Of a stretch of 64,000 bases of DNA, positions 12,491 through 22,960 are shown in pieces. Positions within the stretch are counted from its first letter, which is position 1. Every line of letters begins with the position of its first letter. A program made the position numbers and the translations under genes. The notes beneath the pieces are model-generated. The model searched no databases and was not told the origin of the DNA. It saw only the letters and a list, made by a program, of their open reading frames with translations. Source of the stretch: Cristatella mucedo (taxonomy: Eukaryota; Bryozoa; Phylactolaemata; Cristatellidae); assembly GCA_009760855.2 (NCBI GenBank), contig WPIO01000005.1, forward strand, positions 1-64,000, read 5' to 3'.

Positions 12491-12809
12491 ACACCAGCCT
12501 TTCACTTGAAAACTGTTGGCTGCAGAAGCTTGGCCCTGCGGGTCCTCGACGGCTTGACTCACCTCTGCCATTCGTATGCACAGAACTTGGTCTCTCCTGC
12601 TGCCGTCGACTCGTCCTTTCCAGCCGTCCGTCCCCGCTCCTCCTCTGCTCCTCCTCGGGTCTCTTCTCTGCTTTCTCGACTGTCCTCCTGACTACTCAGC
12701 TGATACTAGCTCAACTTCCTGACTACTATGCTTCGTGCGTGCGGCGGCGCCACGAATGCCTGTAGTGGCTCAGTAGCTTAAGTCCTTACCTTGTGCACAG
12801 CGAACTAAT

Positions 12810-13335
12810 GATAATAATAATAATAATAATAATAATTTACTTGATAAAGCGCCCTCAGAGAACTTAATCTCTTTGTAGGCGCTTTACATTTGCTGCAAAG
12901 GGAAATGCAATTGAATGGTAAGTAAAATCATGCTTGAAAAACAAACAAAATGAATAACATGGTTAGGGGTGCCGTGCACAGGGTCAGCATGCAAATGTGG
13001 TTAGTGGCAGCATGCACAGTGTCAGCACGCATAAGCACATCAAGGACGAATCACAGGAACCCACTAAATGCTGTCCTAAATAGGTGTTTTTTAGTTCCTT
13101 TTAAATGTGGTCAGGTCAGGGGATGTTCTGACGCAGGTCGGAAGGGAGTTCCAGGCTTTGGGAGCATACGAACTAAATGCATGGTCTCCAAAGGATTTAA
13201 GGTTTGTACGAGGTATTTCTAGACTGTTGGATTCCGAAAAGCGGGTGGTACGATGCTTGGCCTGATGGGGGAGTATGTCGGAGAGATAGGCTGGAGCCAT
13301 AGAATGATGGGACCTAAAAGTGAGCGACAAACTAA
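12810..13335 (-). mobile_element. LINE-A (CR1/L2-type) 3' copy, well preserved
   Basis: Reverse-strand frame 13091-13330 carries RSHHSMAPAYLSDILP and FSSYAPKAWNSLPTCVR, the diagnostic C-terminus of CR1/L2 LINE proteins. The 3' UTR follows (to 12840), with the AAAGCGCC...GGCGCTTT hairpin (here 12846-12886, one arm slightly altered) and an (ATT)n tail at 12810-12836. This is the best template for the family in the window. Confidence 0.9.
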
Positions 13336-13479
13336 CACGCGTCCTTGCAGACAGTTACCTATAGTTACCAAGGTGTGCAACTAGCAAGCTTCACGGGTCC
13401 AGCATCAATGCACGGCGACGATAGAAGAACGGGAGACAACAAGTCTGCGTCTTTAACGTACAATGCAGCTTGTGTATTC

Positions 13480-13700
13480 CACAGCCGAATCACGATACGA
13501 CATTTAAGAGGAAGCTAAAAAGAAACACCAGCTGCCTCTCGCGGCACTGCCTCCTACGATTGTCCTTTATGCGTCGATCGTGCCTCCTTTGTAGCAAATG
13601 TACAGTGCCTACAAAGAGATGGAGTTCTCTGAGCGCTATATCAAGTGTATCATTATTATTATTACTATGATTATTATTATTACTATTATTGTTATTACTT
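13480..13700 (+). mobile_element. LINE-A 3' end
   Basis: TTTAAGAGGAAGCTAAAAAG, then about 100 bp, then GCAAATGTACAGTGCCTA, AGAGATGGAGTTCTCTGAG and an (ATT)n tail. It is the same layout as the copy at 12810-13335 but in the opposite orientation. Confidence 0.75.
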
Positions 13701-15885
13701 GTGCACGCTAACACAATGCCTGCTGTTACTAACCTATTGACTTGATTCCTTCTTTCCATCGTATCAAAAGTGCCCAGAAAAAGATTTTAGCTCTCGTAGG
13801 ACACAGCAAACAAATATCTTACTGTTATTACCATTATTATTAAGCCATGGATTATGAAATGTCGGGTTCTTACTGAGTAAAACTCCTCAGCACGTATCAT
13901 CTCTTGCGACTTTCATAACCAGGCCGATGGAGTGGGCTACGTTTCTTTGCCTCCGTCCTCCTTAAGACTATGGCCGCCTTCGACCGGTATTATAAAAGAA
14001 ACCAAATATCACAGGTCGACGGTAGGCGTCACCTTTTGGCTTCGCCGCCTCATCTGGCTCTAACATAAATTTTCTATCGTGTATTTTCGTGTGCCTTCTA
14101 TTTAGTGGTTGTCGTAACCATTTCTGTTTCTTCATCGTCATCGCTTACCACCGTAGCAGGCCGAGCTTGGCGTTGGAGCCGTCAGCGTCTAAGTCAGCGA
14201 CTTCGCTGATTTTCGTGTCACCAACACCACTTAGCAAGAGATAGGCAATGACCTATCTCGTCCGCCTTATTTAGGCGCGGCATCTGAACGATCTCAACCC
14301 AGAAAATTGATAGTGCACACGATACAAGGAAAGCAAGTCCGAGATGTACTGATGCACGAGCGATTGTGAATGAGACTTACCCTCTTCAACCCTAACATCA
14401 TATCGGCAAATCAGTCTTTTTTGCCTTTCATTCAGTTGGACCGTCTGTGTTGTACGATAGGTACGGTCCATTATACTATCTTTTAGCTGAGCAAAGATGT
14501 ACTAGCAGTCTCCGAAAACGCAAGCGAACTTTTACCTCGAATAGGCACTGGGAGTTCAACCCATTTGCTTTTGCGACTATGCAGTCGTATTACAGCCGTT
14601 AGTCTATATCGTTAAAGTCTCTTTAAATTGCATTTCGAAGCCAGCGCCGACTTTAGCAGCCCAGAGGATTGCTGAAAAGTATATATATACGGGTATCGCA
14701 CATTTGCTGCCGATTGACAAGCATGTGACGGCGTGGCAATAGTGCGACCATTCACGGACTTAGCACTGCCTCTCGGCAACTAAATACCAGAAAAAGAGCC
14801 TGCCTTTCAGAAAAGATCTACAGAAAGGTGGGATGATACGGGCCCGGGCCCCTTCCCTTCGACAGACCGTCGGGGAATATGTCGGATGTTTGGCAGTCCG
14901 ACACGCGTCTCCATCCTTCCTACGATTTTGCTACTCCTACAAAGTTCAAATCGGACACTTCTCGGACTTATCCTGGCAACGGCTATGCCTTGTGCTTTCG
15001 CAGGCTCCGCAGCTGAGTTGCAGCTGCTTCGCGTATCCGACGAAAGCTGTGAGGTCCCTCTTCCTATTTAGGGGAGTTTGGATCGCCCCGGAACTTCTGC
15101 TAGAGTGGGAGCTTCCGGGTAATCACACATGCTTATTTAATCACACTTAATACTAAAAAAAACTTGAGGCTCGCGGGCATCAAAAGCTTACACGTGGGAC
15201 CGAATCAGCTGCCATCGGATCTTACTAACGTTAGTACAGGTACAAAGAACCATCATAACTAAACCAAGCAAATATTTATGCATAAATGGACAAATGAATA
15301 GTAAACATGCCTATCTAAAAGAAAAATTCCGGCTAAAGAGATTAAATCTAGTCTTTTTGAAAGAAAGTATCCCTGTCTTCCAACTAATCTCAATGACGGC
15401 CCCGAAAAAATTTGGAACGCGTGCCTCGACTTTCCGGCATCGCATTTGGTTTGAGCGCTGCAGTGTCACCACCCACTTTTCCTGTGGCATAAAATGCAGA
15501 ACACCAACATTCTGGTGAACAAACATTTTTTCTCCCGTGTGTGGCCGCCAAAAATTTGAAACTTTACTGGGTGTGGTAATCGCCTTCGTACAGCCTTCGC
15601 ACAGAAATAGAATTACGCAGGACGCCATTATTTGCTACACAAATTCACGAGTTTGGATCGTGCAGCAGGGAATTCGTCGTTGCCAGCTGCACCAGCCCCT
15701 CGGGTTCTTCTGCCCCACACATAAATGAGCCTGTTGAATAAGCCGATCTTTACTTGCTTATGGAGCCGACATGGGGCAGTCATCACGATCAGCGCACCGG
15801 ACTTCAGAATACGCCAGCGATCGACAACATACATCACATGAGGCACGCTTGCTCAAGGTCCTCCATTGAGCATTGCCCACTGTTA
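13701..15885. other. No gene recognised
   Basis: Short frames on both strands (longest about 105 codons) without family similarity. No structural RNA or repeat was identified. Confidence 0.45.
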
Positions 15886-16050
15886 TTTAAACGTCAGTAG
15901 ACATTTGAATAGCGCCTTAAGAGAACTTAATCTACCACTAACCGTTAGATCATGCGTCCTTTACATCATACGTAAAAGTGTCTGGCAAGAAATTAAGTTC
16001 TCTGAGAGTGCCATGCATATGTATTACTATTATTATTATTATCATTATTA
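15886..16050. mobile_element. Two LINE-A tails facing each other
   Basis: GCGCCTTAAGAGAACTTAATCT at 15912-15933 reads as a minus-strand tail. AGTGTCTGGCAAG and AAGTTCTCTGAGAGTGCC (about 15976-16012), followed by (ATT)n, reads as a plus-strand tail. Both are short and decayed. Confidence 0.5.
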
Positions 16051-16134
16051 AATCGACAATAGATATTGCGCATCTGCGGTATTATTCCACATAAAAGAAA
16101 ATTCTTCCGGGATTACCATCCAAGTGCTATGTCA

Positions 16135-16290
16135 TTGCACATACGCGTTATCATGCGATGGCCTCCAATGGCCCGGCCCGCCCTATATTTTGAACTTCGA
16201 TACAGCTACTATTTCCACTGTAGGCGTCGCGAAACTGCGGTTTTGATTGCCTATTATACAAAACAGTTTACCGGGTTTACCCACCAAATT
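16135..16290 (-). repeat. Inverted unit of the ~165-bp tandem family
   Basis: Its reverse complement contains GCGGGCCGGGCCATTGGAGG and AAATTTGGTGGGTAAACC, both diagnostic of the array at 16495-17970, but it lies in the opposite orientation. A SINE-A separates it from the array. Confidence 0.7.
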
Positions 16291-16320
16291 TCATGTGTCT
16301 TCACTAACGAGTTAAAATAA

Positions 16321-16485
16321 AAAAATATTTAGATGATTTAACAGCCTCATTTGTATAGCGGCAGAAGAGCCTTAACGGCTATCACCGCTGCTTACAGTGG
16401 GCAATAAAGGATGTGTAGGATTCTAACCCATGACATCGGTCGTCAAGAGCGAGCACCTTGCCACATGAGCTATCACGGCCTCCAT
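16321..16485 (-). mobile_element. SINE-A, near full length
   Basis: On the minus strand: a tRNA-like head with CCGTGATAGCTCATGTGGC (A box) and GGGTTAGAATCC (B box), then the body and AGGCTCTTCTGCCGCTATAC, ending CTGTTAAATCATCTAAATAT. It interrupts the ~165-bp repeat family. Confidence 0.85.
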
Positions 16486-16494
16486 TAATGCTGC

Positions 16495-17970
16495 GGCATC
16501 TGATGGCCCGGGCCAGTGGAGGCCATAGCATTAGAACAAGCTTGCGAAATGCCGTCGAATTTAATTGGTAAACCCGGAATACTGTATCCTGTAACATGGA
16601 ATCAAAACCTTGCTGTGGAAATAGCAGCTGTACCGCAGTCCGAATCAGTAGCTAGGCTAACTGGCCGGAACCAATGGAAACTATGGAAACTATGACCTTA
16701 TTTATAATGCGCAGCCGCAATCGCATACAATTTAGTGGGTAAACCTGCAACGATGTGTTTTTGTAATCTGGTATCGAAAGCACAGTTGAGCGACGCCTTT
16801 AGTGGAAATTGCAGCCGTATTGCAGTTACAAAATGGCGGGCGGGCTGGGCCATCGGAGGCCATAGCACGAGAACGCAATTCGCTATGCTATCAAATTTGA
16901 TTGGTAAACCCGAGGCACTCTTGGCTATAATGTGGAATTAAAACCGCAGTTGCACGACGCCTATTATGGAAAAGGCAGCTGCCTCGCTATACGAAAATTC
17001 ACGTCGGAAGGGCTATTGGAGGCCATTGCGTGTGAACTCACGCCCGGTAAACCTGGAACACTGTTTTCTGGAACGTGGAATCAAAAGCGCAGTTTCTCGA
17101 AGCTTATTTTAGAAATTGAAGCGGTACCGCAGCTTGAAAATTTAGCAAGGTGGCTCGCCTAGCCATTGAAGGCCATAGCACGAAAACGGCCATGCCCAGT
17201 CGCGTGAAATTTTGAAAATAAACCCGGAGCACCGATTTGAAACTATTTAGCAGACTGCAGCCTCGTTCGTTATCGGAATTAACCAGACAAATCGCACCAC
17301 CAACTAAGAACGGCCATGCACCACCACCCACCGAATCAAGAAAGAGCTATCAATCTGTCAATTCTTAAAGTGTCCGGGCCGGGTGAGTTTTCTCGTGTTG
17401 AGTCAAATTAAGCCGCAGGCTTCACTCCCGGTGGTGCCCTGCGTCAATTCCTTTAAGTTTCAGCTTTGCAAGCATTCTTCCCCCGGAACCCAAAGGCCTT
17501 GGTTTCCCGGAGGCGGCCAGCCGAGTCATTAAAGCTACTCCGGCCGATCGCTATGTAGAGTTAAAACCGCAGCTTCGCGATGCCTATTGCGGAAATGGCA
17601 GCTATATCGCAGCTCGGAGTATGAAGAGATGATCCAGGCCATCGGAGGCCATAGAATGGGAATCCCCATGCGCTATGCTATTAAATTTGATTGGCAAATC
17701 TGGAACGCTGCTTTTATCGTGTGAAATCAAAACTGCAGTCGCGCGATGCTCATTGTGGGAATGACAGCCGTATCGCAGCTTGATTATGCTGGGAGGCTGG
17801 CTGGCCCGGGCCACTGGAGGTCATAGAATGAGGACGACGCGCAAGTGCAGTCGCATGACATTTGGTGGGTAAACCACTAACACCGTTCTGCACAATTCGG
17901 AATTAGAACCGCAGTTTTCTACGTTCATAGCTAAAATGGCAGCTGTATCGCCGCTCGTCGCGGGACGCCA
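16495..17970 (+). repeat. Degenerate tandem array, unit about 150-175 bp
   Basis: Recurring landmarks are GGCCATYGGAGGCCATAGC (near 16505, 16850, 17012, 17163, 17636 and 17808), TTGATTGGTAAACCCG, ATGTGGAATYAAAACCGCAG and GGAAATGGCAGCTGTATCGC. Spacing is about 150-175 bp once the 18S insertion is removed. Units differ by many substitutions, so the array is old. No coding function is seen. Confidence 0.85.
17243..17547 (-). rRNA. 18S rRNA fragment (pseudogene) inserted in the tandem array
   Basis: The reverse complement reads about 300 nt of the 3' half of 18S rRNA. It runs from CCGGGAAACCAAGGCCTTTG through GCAAAGCTGAAACTTAAAGG, CTTAATTTGACTCAACACG, TCACCCGGCCCGGACAC, GATTGATAGCTCTTTCTTGA and GGTGGTGCATGGCCGTTCTT to CCGATAACGAACGAGG. 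Near-universal positions are altered: GACGCAGGGC for GACGGAAGGGC, GAATGCTTGC for GTATGGTTGC, and a changed base in GTGGTGCGAT. It is therefore a decayed copy, not a working rDNA unit. No 5.8S or 28S sequence is nearby. Satellite sequence resumes on both sides. Confidence 0.93.
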
Positions 17971-18559
17971 GCTTACCGGACTGCATTCGATCTTCGCGTA
18001 AGATGGTCTACTCTGCCTCATCTTCCTGTACCCCGCCCCTCTCTCGGTCGCGCTGCTGCCACAGAAAAAATCGGAAGCTCGTAGCTGTCGGCCGGTCATC
18101 GATCGTGGGGGCAGCAGGAGTAGGCCTTTGCGTATTCGATGGCTTCGTAACTCGCAACTCTATTCCTCATCCTCCTTCATAAACCCACACGGAGATGCGT
18201 TCTCGTCAACAGGTACTTTCCTGCAAGCACCTTCTCATGCGTCAAGCCTCGCAGTCACCAACGATAAGCATCCGCCCTGCATCCGCCCTGAGGCTATGCT
18301 GGATACGATATATGGATATATATATATATACCCTGAGGCAGTGGATCAGCTAATCGTTGGTTCCGTTCGCCTGACTGTTCGCCGTCCCTTCTATTGGCGA
18401 ATCGCTGCGCAGTGACGTTCCAGAACCCTAACCCACGAAGTTGCTCTGCATCGGCCTTCAAACAGCCTCAACATCCGTTTGAGCCTCCACACTTTTCTCA
18501 CGCCGCCTGGCGGCCGCCGCCAGCAGCAGCAGCCGCTAAGCTAAGCTAAGCTTCCTTCA
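17971..18559. other. No gene recognised
   Basis: GC-mixed sequence with a short (TA)n tract (about 18308-18331) and a CAGCAG/CGCC-rich patch (18500-18535). Nothing else is identified. Confidence 0.45.
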
Positions 18560-18705
18560 CGTTTCTTGTTGTTTATCAAGCATGATATTACTCACCATTC
18601 AATTGCATTTCCCTTTGCAGCAAATGTAAAGCACCTAGAGAGAGATTGATTTCTCTGAGGGCGCTTTATCAAGTGCATTACTATTATTATTGTTATTATT
18701 CTTAT
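18560..18705 (+). mobile_element. LINE-A 3' end
   Basis: CATGATATTACTCACCATTC, TTTCCCTTTGCAGCAAATG, then AAAGCACC...GGCGCTTT (18628-18667) around AGAGATTGATTTCTCT, and AAGTGCATTA with an ATT tail. Confidence 0.85.
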
Positions 18706-19029
18706 TTATTTACTACTGCTATGCTTCCAGCACCACTCAATATTGTTGCTGCCCACGGTGAACTTTAAAAGCCTATTGTTAATGCAAGTTAGCTTTGCAT
18801 GTACAGACTGTACGTTTTCAAAATTCCGATTTTATGCCCATCTGGAGTGCACGTCGAGTGTGCTGCCCGGCATAAGACGTTTACGGTAAGCAACAAAACA
18901 CCGCCGGTCTCAATCGGCGATGGACTACGTTAACTGCAAACAGAATGCACTCGCGGGTTCAAGCGACAGGAAAAGACGGCGGCGGCTGAGTATAGCTTAT
19001 GGCGGCTTGCGGTATTTGCACTTTAAACG

Positions 19030-19290
19030 GCTTAGTCGCACTAACGGCATCCACACTCCCACTGCCGACCACGGCACATCCTTTCCAGCCGTCCTGAGCT
19101 GCTGCTACCGTGCTAGTCATTACATGAACCGTACTCAGCTATGCTTACCATTTTCTCTTTGTTGCGCGAGTTGGAGTATGTTGATTACCGAATGCGTACC
19201 GAAAGCCGATTAGGCTTTCAGAGCGCCATAAAAAAAACACTCCTTCGTAACACCCACTTAGTCTCTGCGGCTTTATGGAGTTACCGGCTG
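19030..19290 (+). mobile_element. LINE-B 3' fragment
   Basis: CCACTGCCGACCACGGCACA, GCCGTCCTGAGCTGCTGCTA, ACCATTTTCTCTTTGTTGCG and GGCTTTATGGAGTTACCGG match, in the plus orientation, the region downstream of the NSLPQFL motif in the copies at 3666 and 25252. Confidence 0.7.
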
Positions 19291-19424
19291 ACACTCGACA
19301 TTACTCGAGGCGGTTTCCGGTCTTCGTACTTCAGACGCTCCGCCATCCGACCGAAAGACCCGGTGCCACGCGCGCTCACTTCCTTCGCGTAGCTGGCTTG
19401 AGAGCACGCGCGCGTACACAGCGA

Positions 19425-19548
19425 AACCGTCTGAACCAGTAGTTTGACGACCGACGTCGTGGGCTCGAGCCCTGTAGCATATGTGACGCACCTGGACAGA
19501 GATTGAGTTCTCTTAGAGCGCTTTACAAAATAAATTATATATATATAC
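19425..19548 (+). mobile_element. SINE-B
   Basis: The head is partly lost (the B-box-like GGGCTCGAGCCC remains). Then come GTAGCATATGTGACGCACC and AGAGATTGAGTTCTCTTAGA with GCGCTTTACA, ending in TAAATTATATAT. The tail is shared with LINE-A. Confidence 0.75.
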
Positions 19549-19685
19549 TATTAGCTGTTTTAATAAAATGTGAATATAGGTATACTCACATTAACCGGCG
19601 GAGCCCTGCCGGGACCGTATGTGTGTGCGCGCGCCCGCGCGTGCGTGTTTGTGTCAAGGGTATAGTGTGTGTCGAGGCTACATTC

Positions 19686-19690
<5 letters not shown>

Positions 19691-19737
<47 letters not shown>
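19691..19737. repeat. (TA)n microsatellite
   Basis: About 45 bp of TA. A small (GC)/(GT) tract lies upstream at 19620-19660. Confidence 0.95.
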
Positions 19738-19739
<2 letters not shown>

Positions 19740-20064
19740 TTGGCAGATGCGTGACAAATGCTGGTGAATCTGGCTGGCACCTCGAAGTAGGGCTAACGAG
19801 TCACACACGCTACCTCGGCAAGCGCAGAGACGCAGAAGGAAACAGAGCAAGGCAGCAACATGGAGCACACATTGATTAGACATTATTATTAGACACGGCG
19901 AAACGTGAGAAAGTTCGGCATGAGCCATACCATGCAACTCTCCTTGCTCGAAGCACAGATTACAGCTGACTAGTTATTCCACCCTATGATATATTCGGTT
20001 ACCTTCGGTTGTAATTCAAAAACTTCCACCAGCACTGTAGAATGAAATTGTTGTGTCTTATAAT

Positions 20065-20185
20065 AATAACAGCAATACACTTGATCAAGCACCCTCAGAG
20101 AACTCAATCTTTTTCAAGGCGCTTTACATTTGCTGCAAAGGAAATGCGATCGAATGGTGAGTGATATCATGCTTGGCATTAAGTG
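20065..20185 (-). mobile_element. LINE-A 3' end
   Basis: ACACTTGATCAAGCACCCTC, AGAGAACTCAATCTTTTTC, AAGGCGCTTTACATTTGC and AGTGATATCATGCTTGGC: the reverse-complemented LINE-A terminus. Confidence 0.85.
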
Positions 20186-20344
20186 TTTTCTTATAATTGC
20201 TAATGCGCCGGAAAATGTACAGAAAATGCCCATTAGTTTACTTCAGTTCAGTGTTCGCACGTGACAGGATGTGCACAGGGCTTGTCTTGATCCCCGACGA
20301 GCATGCACCGACGTATGCTTTCTTATGAAACAAAGTCTATTCTC

Positions 20345-20500
20345 CTGCTTCTGACTGGCACATCCTTTCAAGCCGTCCTGAGCCTCTACGTCCATGCTAC
20401 TTACTTGCTCGACTGCCCTCATGACTCGGTTTCGCTTCTCACTTTCTTATCGCTTGTTTTTGAGCTACCTTCTGTTTACGTTAGATATATAAGTGATTAT
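20345..20500 (+). mobile_element. LINE-B 3' fragment
   Basis: GGCACATCCTTTCAAGCCGT, CATGCTACTTACTTGCTCGA and CTCACTTTCTTATCGCTTG parallel the LINE-B segment at 19070-19190. Confidence 0.6.
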
Positions 20501-20929
20501 TAGGTAAACACACTTTATACCCAAGGACAAAAAGATAAATTAAAATCTGCTACCTGTTTCGAGAGCTAGTGCAGTCAGAATCTGGCCGATCTATCAGCGA
20601 TTATAAATTGTAGATTAGCGATCTATCAGCGATCGCCGATCTATCAGCGTTCCATAGTTTCACTCGCAGAGCAGAAAATACCGCCGCGAAAGGCAGCTGC
20701 GTTGGTCAAGCCTCGAGGGGAGGAAAGGCCGCTGCTTCTTAGAGACTGCTCTTACTATGAAGTTTCCTCGCCTGATTGTTGATCGGTAGCAGTTTTCTCC
20801 ATTGATTGCAGCGTCTTCACCCTACCCTCTTTGAATCCTTAAGTTTTGTTTACCGCCGCTGAATGACAGCGCCTCCCCCTCCTCCTGACGAACGGTTCAT
20901 TCGAGCCTCACCTAATTTGGCAGCCGACA
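20501..20929. other. No gene; short local repeats
   Basis: The string GATCTATCAGCG occurs three times between about 20588 and 20650, with partial copies. Nothing else is identified. Confidence 0.5.
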
Positions 20930-21330
20930 AATTCGAATTTGATGACTACGCGGCGGCGCCCTGCGAGGCTGGCGGCGCCGCATGGCAGTCGCTCTGCGTC
21001 GGTTCGTCCGCATTATTTACGGCTTAACTTTGCTCGGAGGCAGCCTGAAGCGTCGAAGGCCTACGGAGTGACTAGCGAGCTCGTTTCCTCAGCGGAGGAA
21101 ACAATCCCCTGCGGTCAGCCTCTTTTCTCGTCGTCGGATGTTCACAGGTCCAAGCAGCTTTATTTTCCCACCGCCAGACCGCCCCAGTGGCAGGAGCTAC
21201 GAGCTTGACCTCGGCCGCCTGACTAGACCGGCTGCCATTCTGCTGTCGGCTGGCTCCGCCGCCGCCGCCTCCAGTGCCGCTCGCTCGCTTGACTCCGCGG
21301 CGGCCACGCCTCCGAGCTGATCCCAGGATC
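20930..21330 (+). other. CpG-rich segment with a possible unrecognised exon
   Basis: GC- and CpG-rich against AT-rich flanks. After a good acceptor (GATGTTCACAG, ending 21149) a frame runs to the TGA at 21318 (GPSSFIFPPPDRPSGRSYEL, then an Ala/Ser-rich end). It could be a terminal exon or chance in GC-rich DNA. No family is recognised. Confidence 0.2.
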
Positions 21331-21824
21331 CCTGCGATACCTGGTGTGAAAAAAGGAAACGGTCAGCTGCTCTCAAAATTGCTTGACAAGTTTTTAAAGC
21401 AAAGTGTCTTCAAGCCGGCCCCGCATTTTTGACGGATTGCCTGAATAATGCGCATTAGCCCGCCACTGACCAGCTAGCTATTCGTCCGGAAATCAGCATC
21501 CGAAAGCCAGCTGAATGCACTGGCCTGCACGACATCAGTTGTCTGGCATTTGTTATTATTTTCCAAACATGCGTCACAAATGCTGATTAGTGGTGTCTTT
21601 TTTGCTCGGGGACGTCCCCGGTTTGATAGATTTGCTATCTAAGATCGGGTGCACTTTAACACTACGCATCGCGTATAATGATATTGGCTTGCATTAGGTT
21701 TACTTGTTACAGTCACTTAATGACATACACGATGTGTGTTACAATTTTTTTGAAAAACAATAAGACATTGTTTTCGGATGATCTAGTCGTTTCAATCAAC
21801 GGATGTGTTTGATTTACAATGTCA
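21331..21824. other. No gene recognised
   Basis: AT-rich; contains a small palindrome GGGGACGTCCCC near 21610. Otherwise featureless. Confidence 0.45.
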
Positions 21825-22960
21825 AGGGAGTGTAAGAATTGTCCGAATATATCCAGCTACATCTGCTGGAGACTCTCGGCAAAAGAGCAGCGGCTATCGA
21901 TGATTAAATTCATCAAACATCAAGATTTCACGCCTACTTGAGATACAAACTGAGAGATCACGATAACACATTGGCGCCACACACGGTATGCAAGCCGTGT
22001 GTAGAAAATTTGAGGCAACTGTTTAAAAGTCAAAGCAAATGCATGCCATTTGGAGTCCGATGATTTGGAAAGAACAGATGGACCATGTTTCGGATTGTTA
22101 TTTCTGCGTCACTAATGTACAGGGCTTCAGCAAGAACAATAAGCATACAATTGAATATCTAGCGTCAGCTATGAGACCTGTACTGCACAGTGATGTAGCG
22201 GGAGTACCTGTTTCACCTCTTACACTTGATGATAAACTGACTGACAGTGATTCGAGCTCAACTGATGGTAACGTCGATGAAAACTAAAATTCTTTTGATG
22301 TTCCAACACCTAAGCTAATGCCACAACCTGATCTTGATGAATCATTAAGAGACCTTGACTATCCCAAACAGTCGGCTGAATTCCTCGGTCCTTGATTAAA
22401 AGAGAAACTTTCTTGCACCGGACACCGCGTTTTCATGGTATAGACGTTATGGGGAAGAAAGAGTTTCTTCCGTACTTTTTGGAGTTGGATTCGCGAGCAT
22501 ATTGTAGCAACGTCGAAGGTCCAGTAAACGAAATAGAAATGTTTTACTTCGAAATGGAAACGGACATTCCTCTTTACCGGTGGCACACTCTGTACAGATG
22601 AAAGAGACTTACGAAAACGTGAAAATACTTCTCGATGAAATCGGACATAATCAACACCAGTGGCAGATATTCGGCGATGTAAAGGTCGATGCCCTTCTGC
22701 TTGGACATTAAGGTGGCTATGCACAATATCCGTGCTGTTTATGTCTTTGGGATAATAGCGCTGATCGTCTACATTACCGTAAAAAAGACTGGCCAGAGTG
22801 AACACGTTTTGTGCCTGGGAGGGACAACGTCCGAGAGCCAACTCTTGTCTACGGCAAGAAAGCGCTACTTTCTCCCTTGCACACCAAGCTTGGAAGATTA
22901 ATGAAAAACTATGCTCAGGCTCTGAACCAAGACGGCAACACCTGACTACAAGAATGTTAA
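21825..22960 (+). pseudogene. Decayed copy of a widespread multi-copy (probably transposon-linked) gene family
   Basis: Pieces of one protein appear in order in shifting frames. They are a Cys pair (VCKPCVENL, about 21990), PMIWKEQMDHVSDCYFC (about 22057-22107), a 'SAMRPVLHS' segment, GNGHSSLPVAHSVQMKETYE (about 22557-22616), WQIFGDVKVDALLLG (about 22664-22708), CCLCLWD (about 22730) and LLSPLHTKLG (about 22872-22901). I recall this order from multi-copy uncharacterised genes of arthropods, cnidarians and other invertebrates (MIWREPxDHxxDCYFC ... HSVQMKExYENxKxLL ... GDLKVxxLLLG). At least two frameshifts and several stops make it non-functional. The C-terminal part is missing here but appears at 50205-50690. 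Confidence 0.62.
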
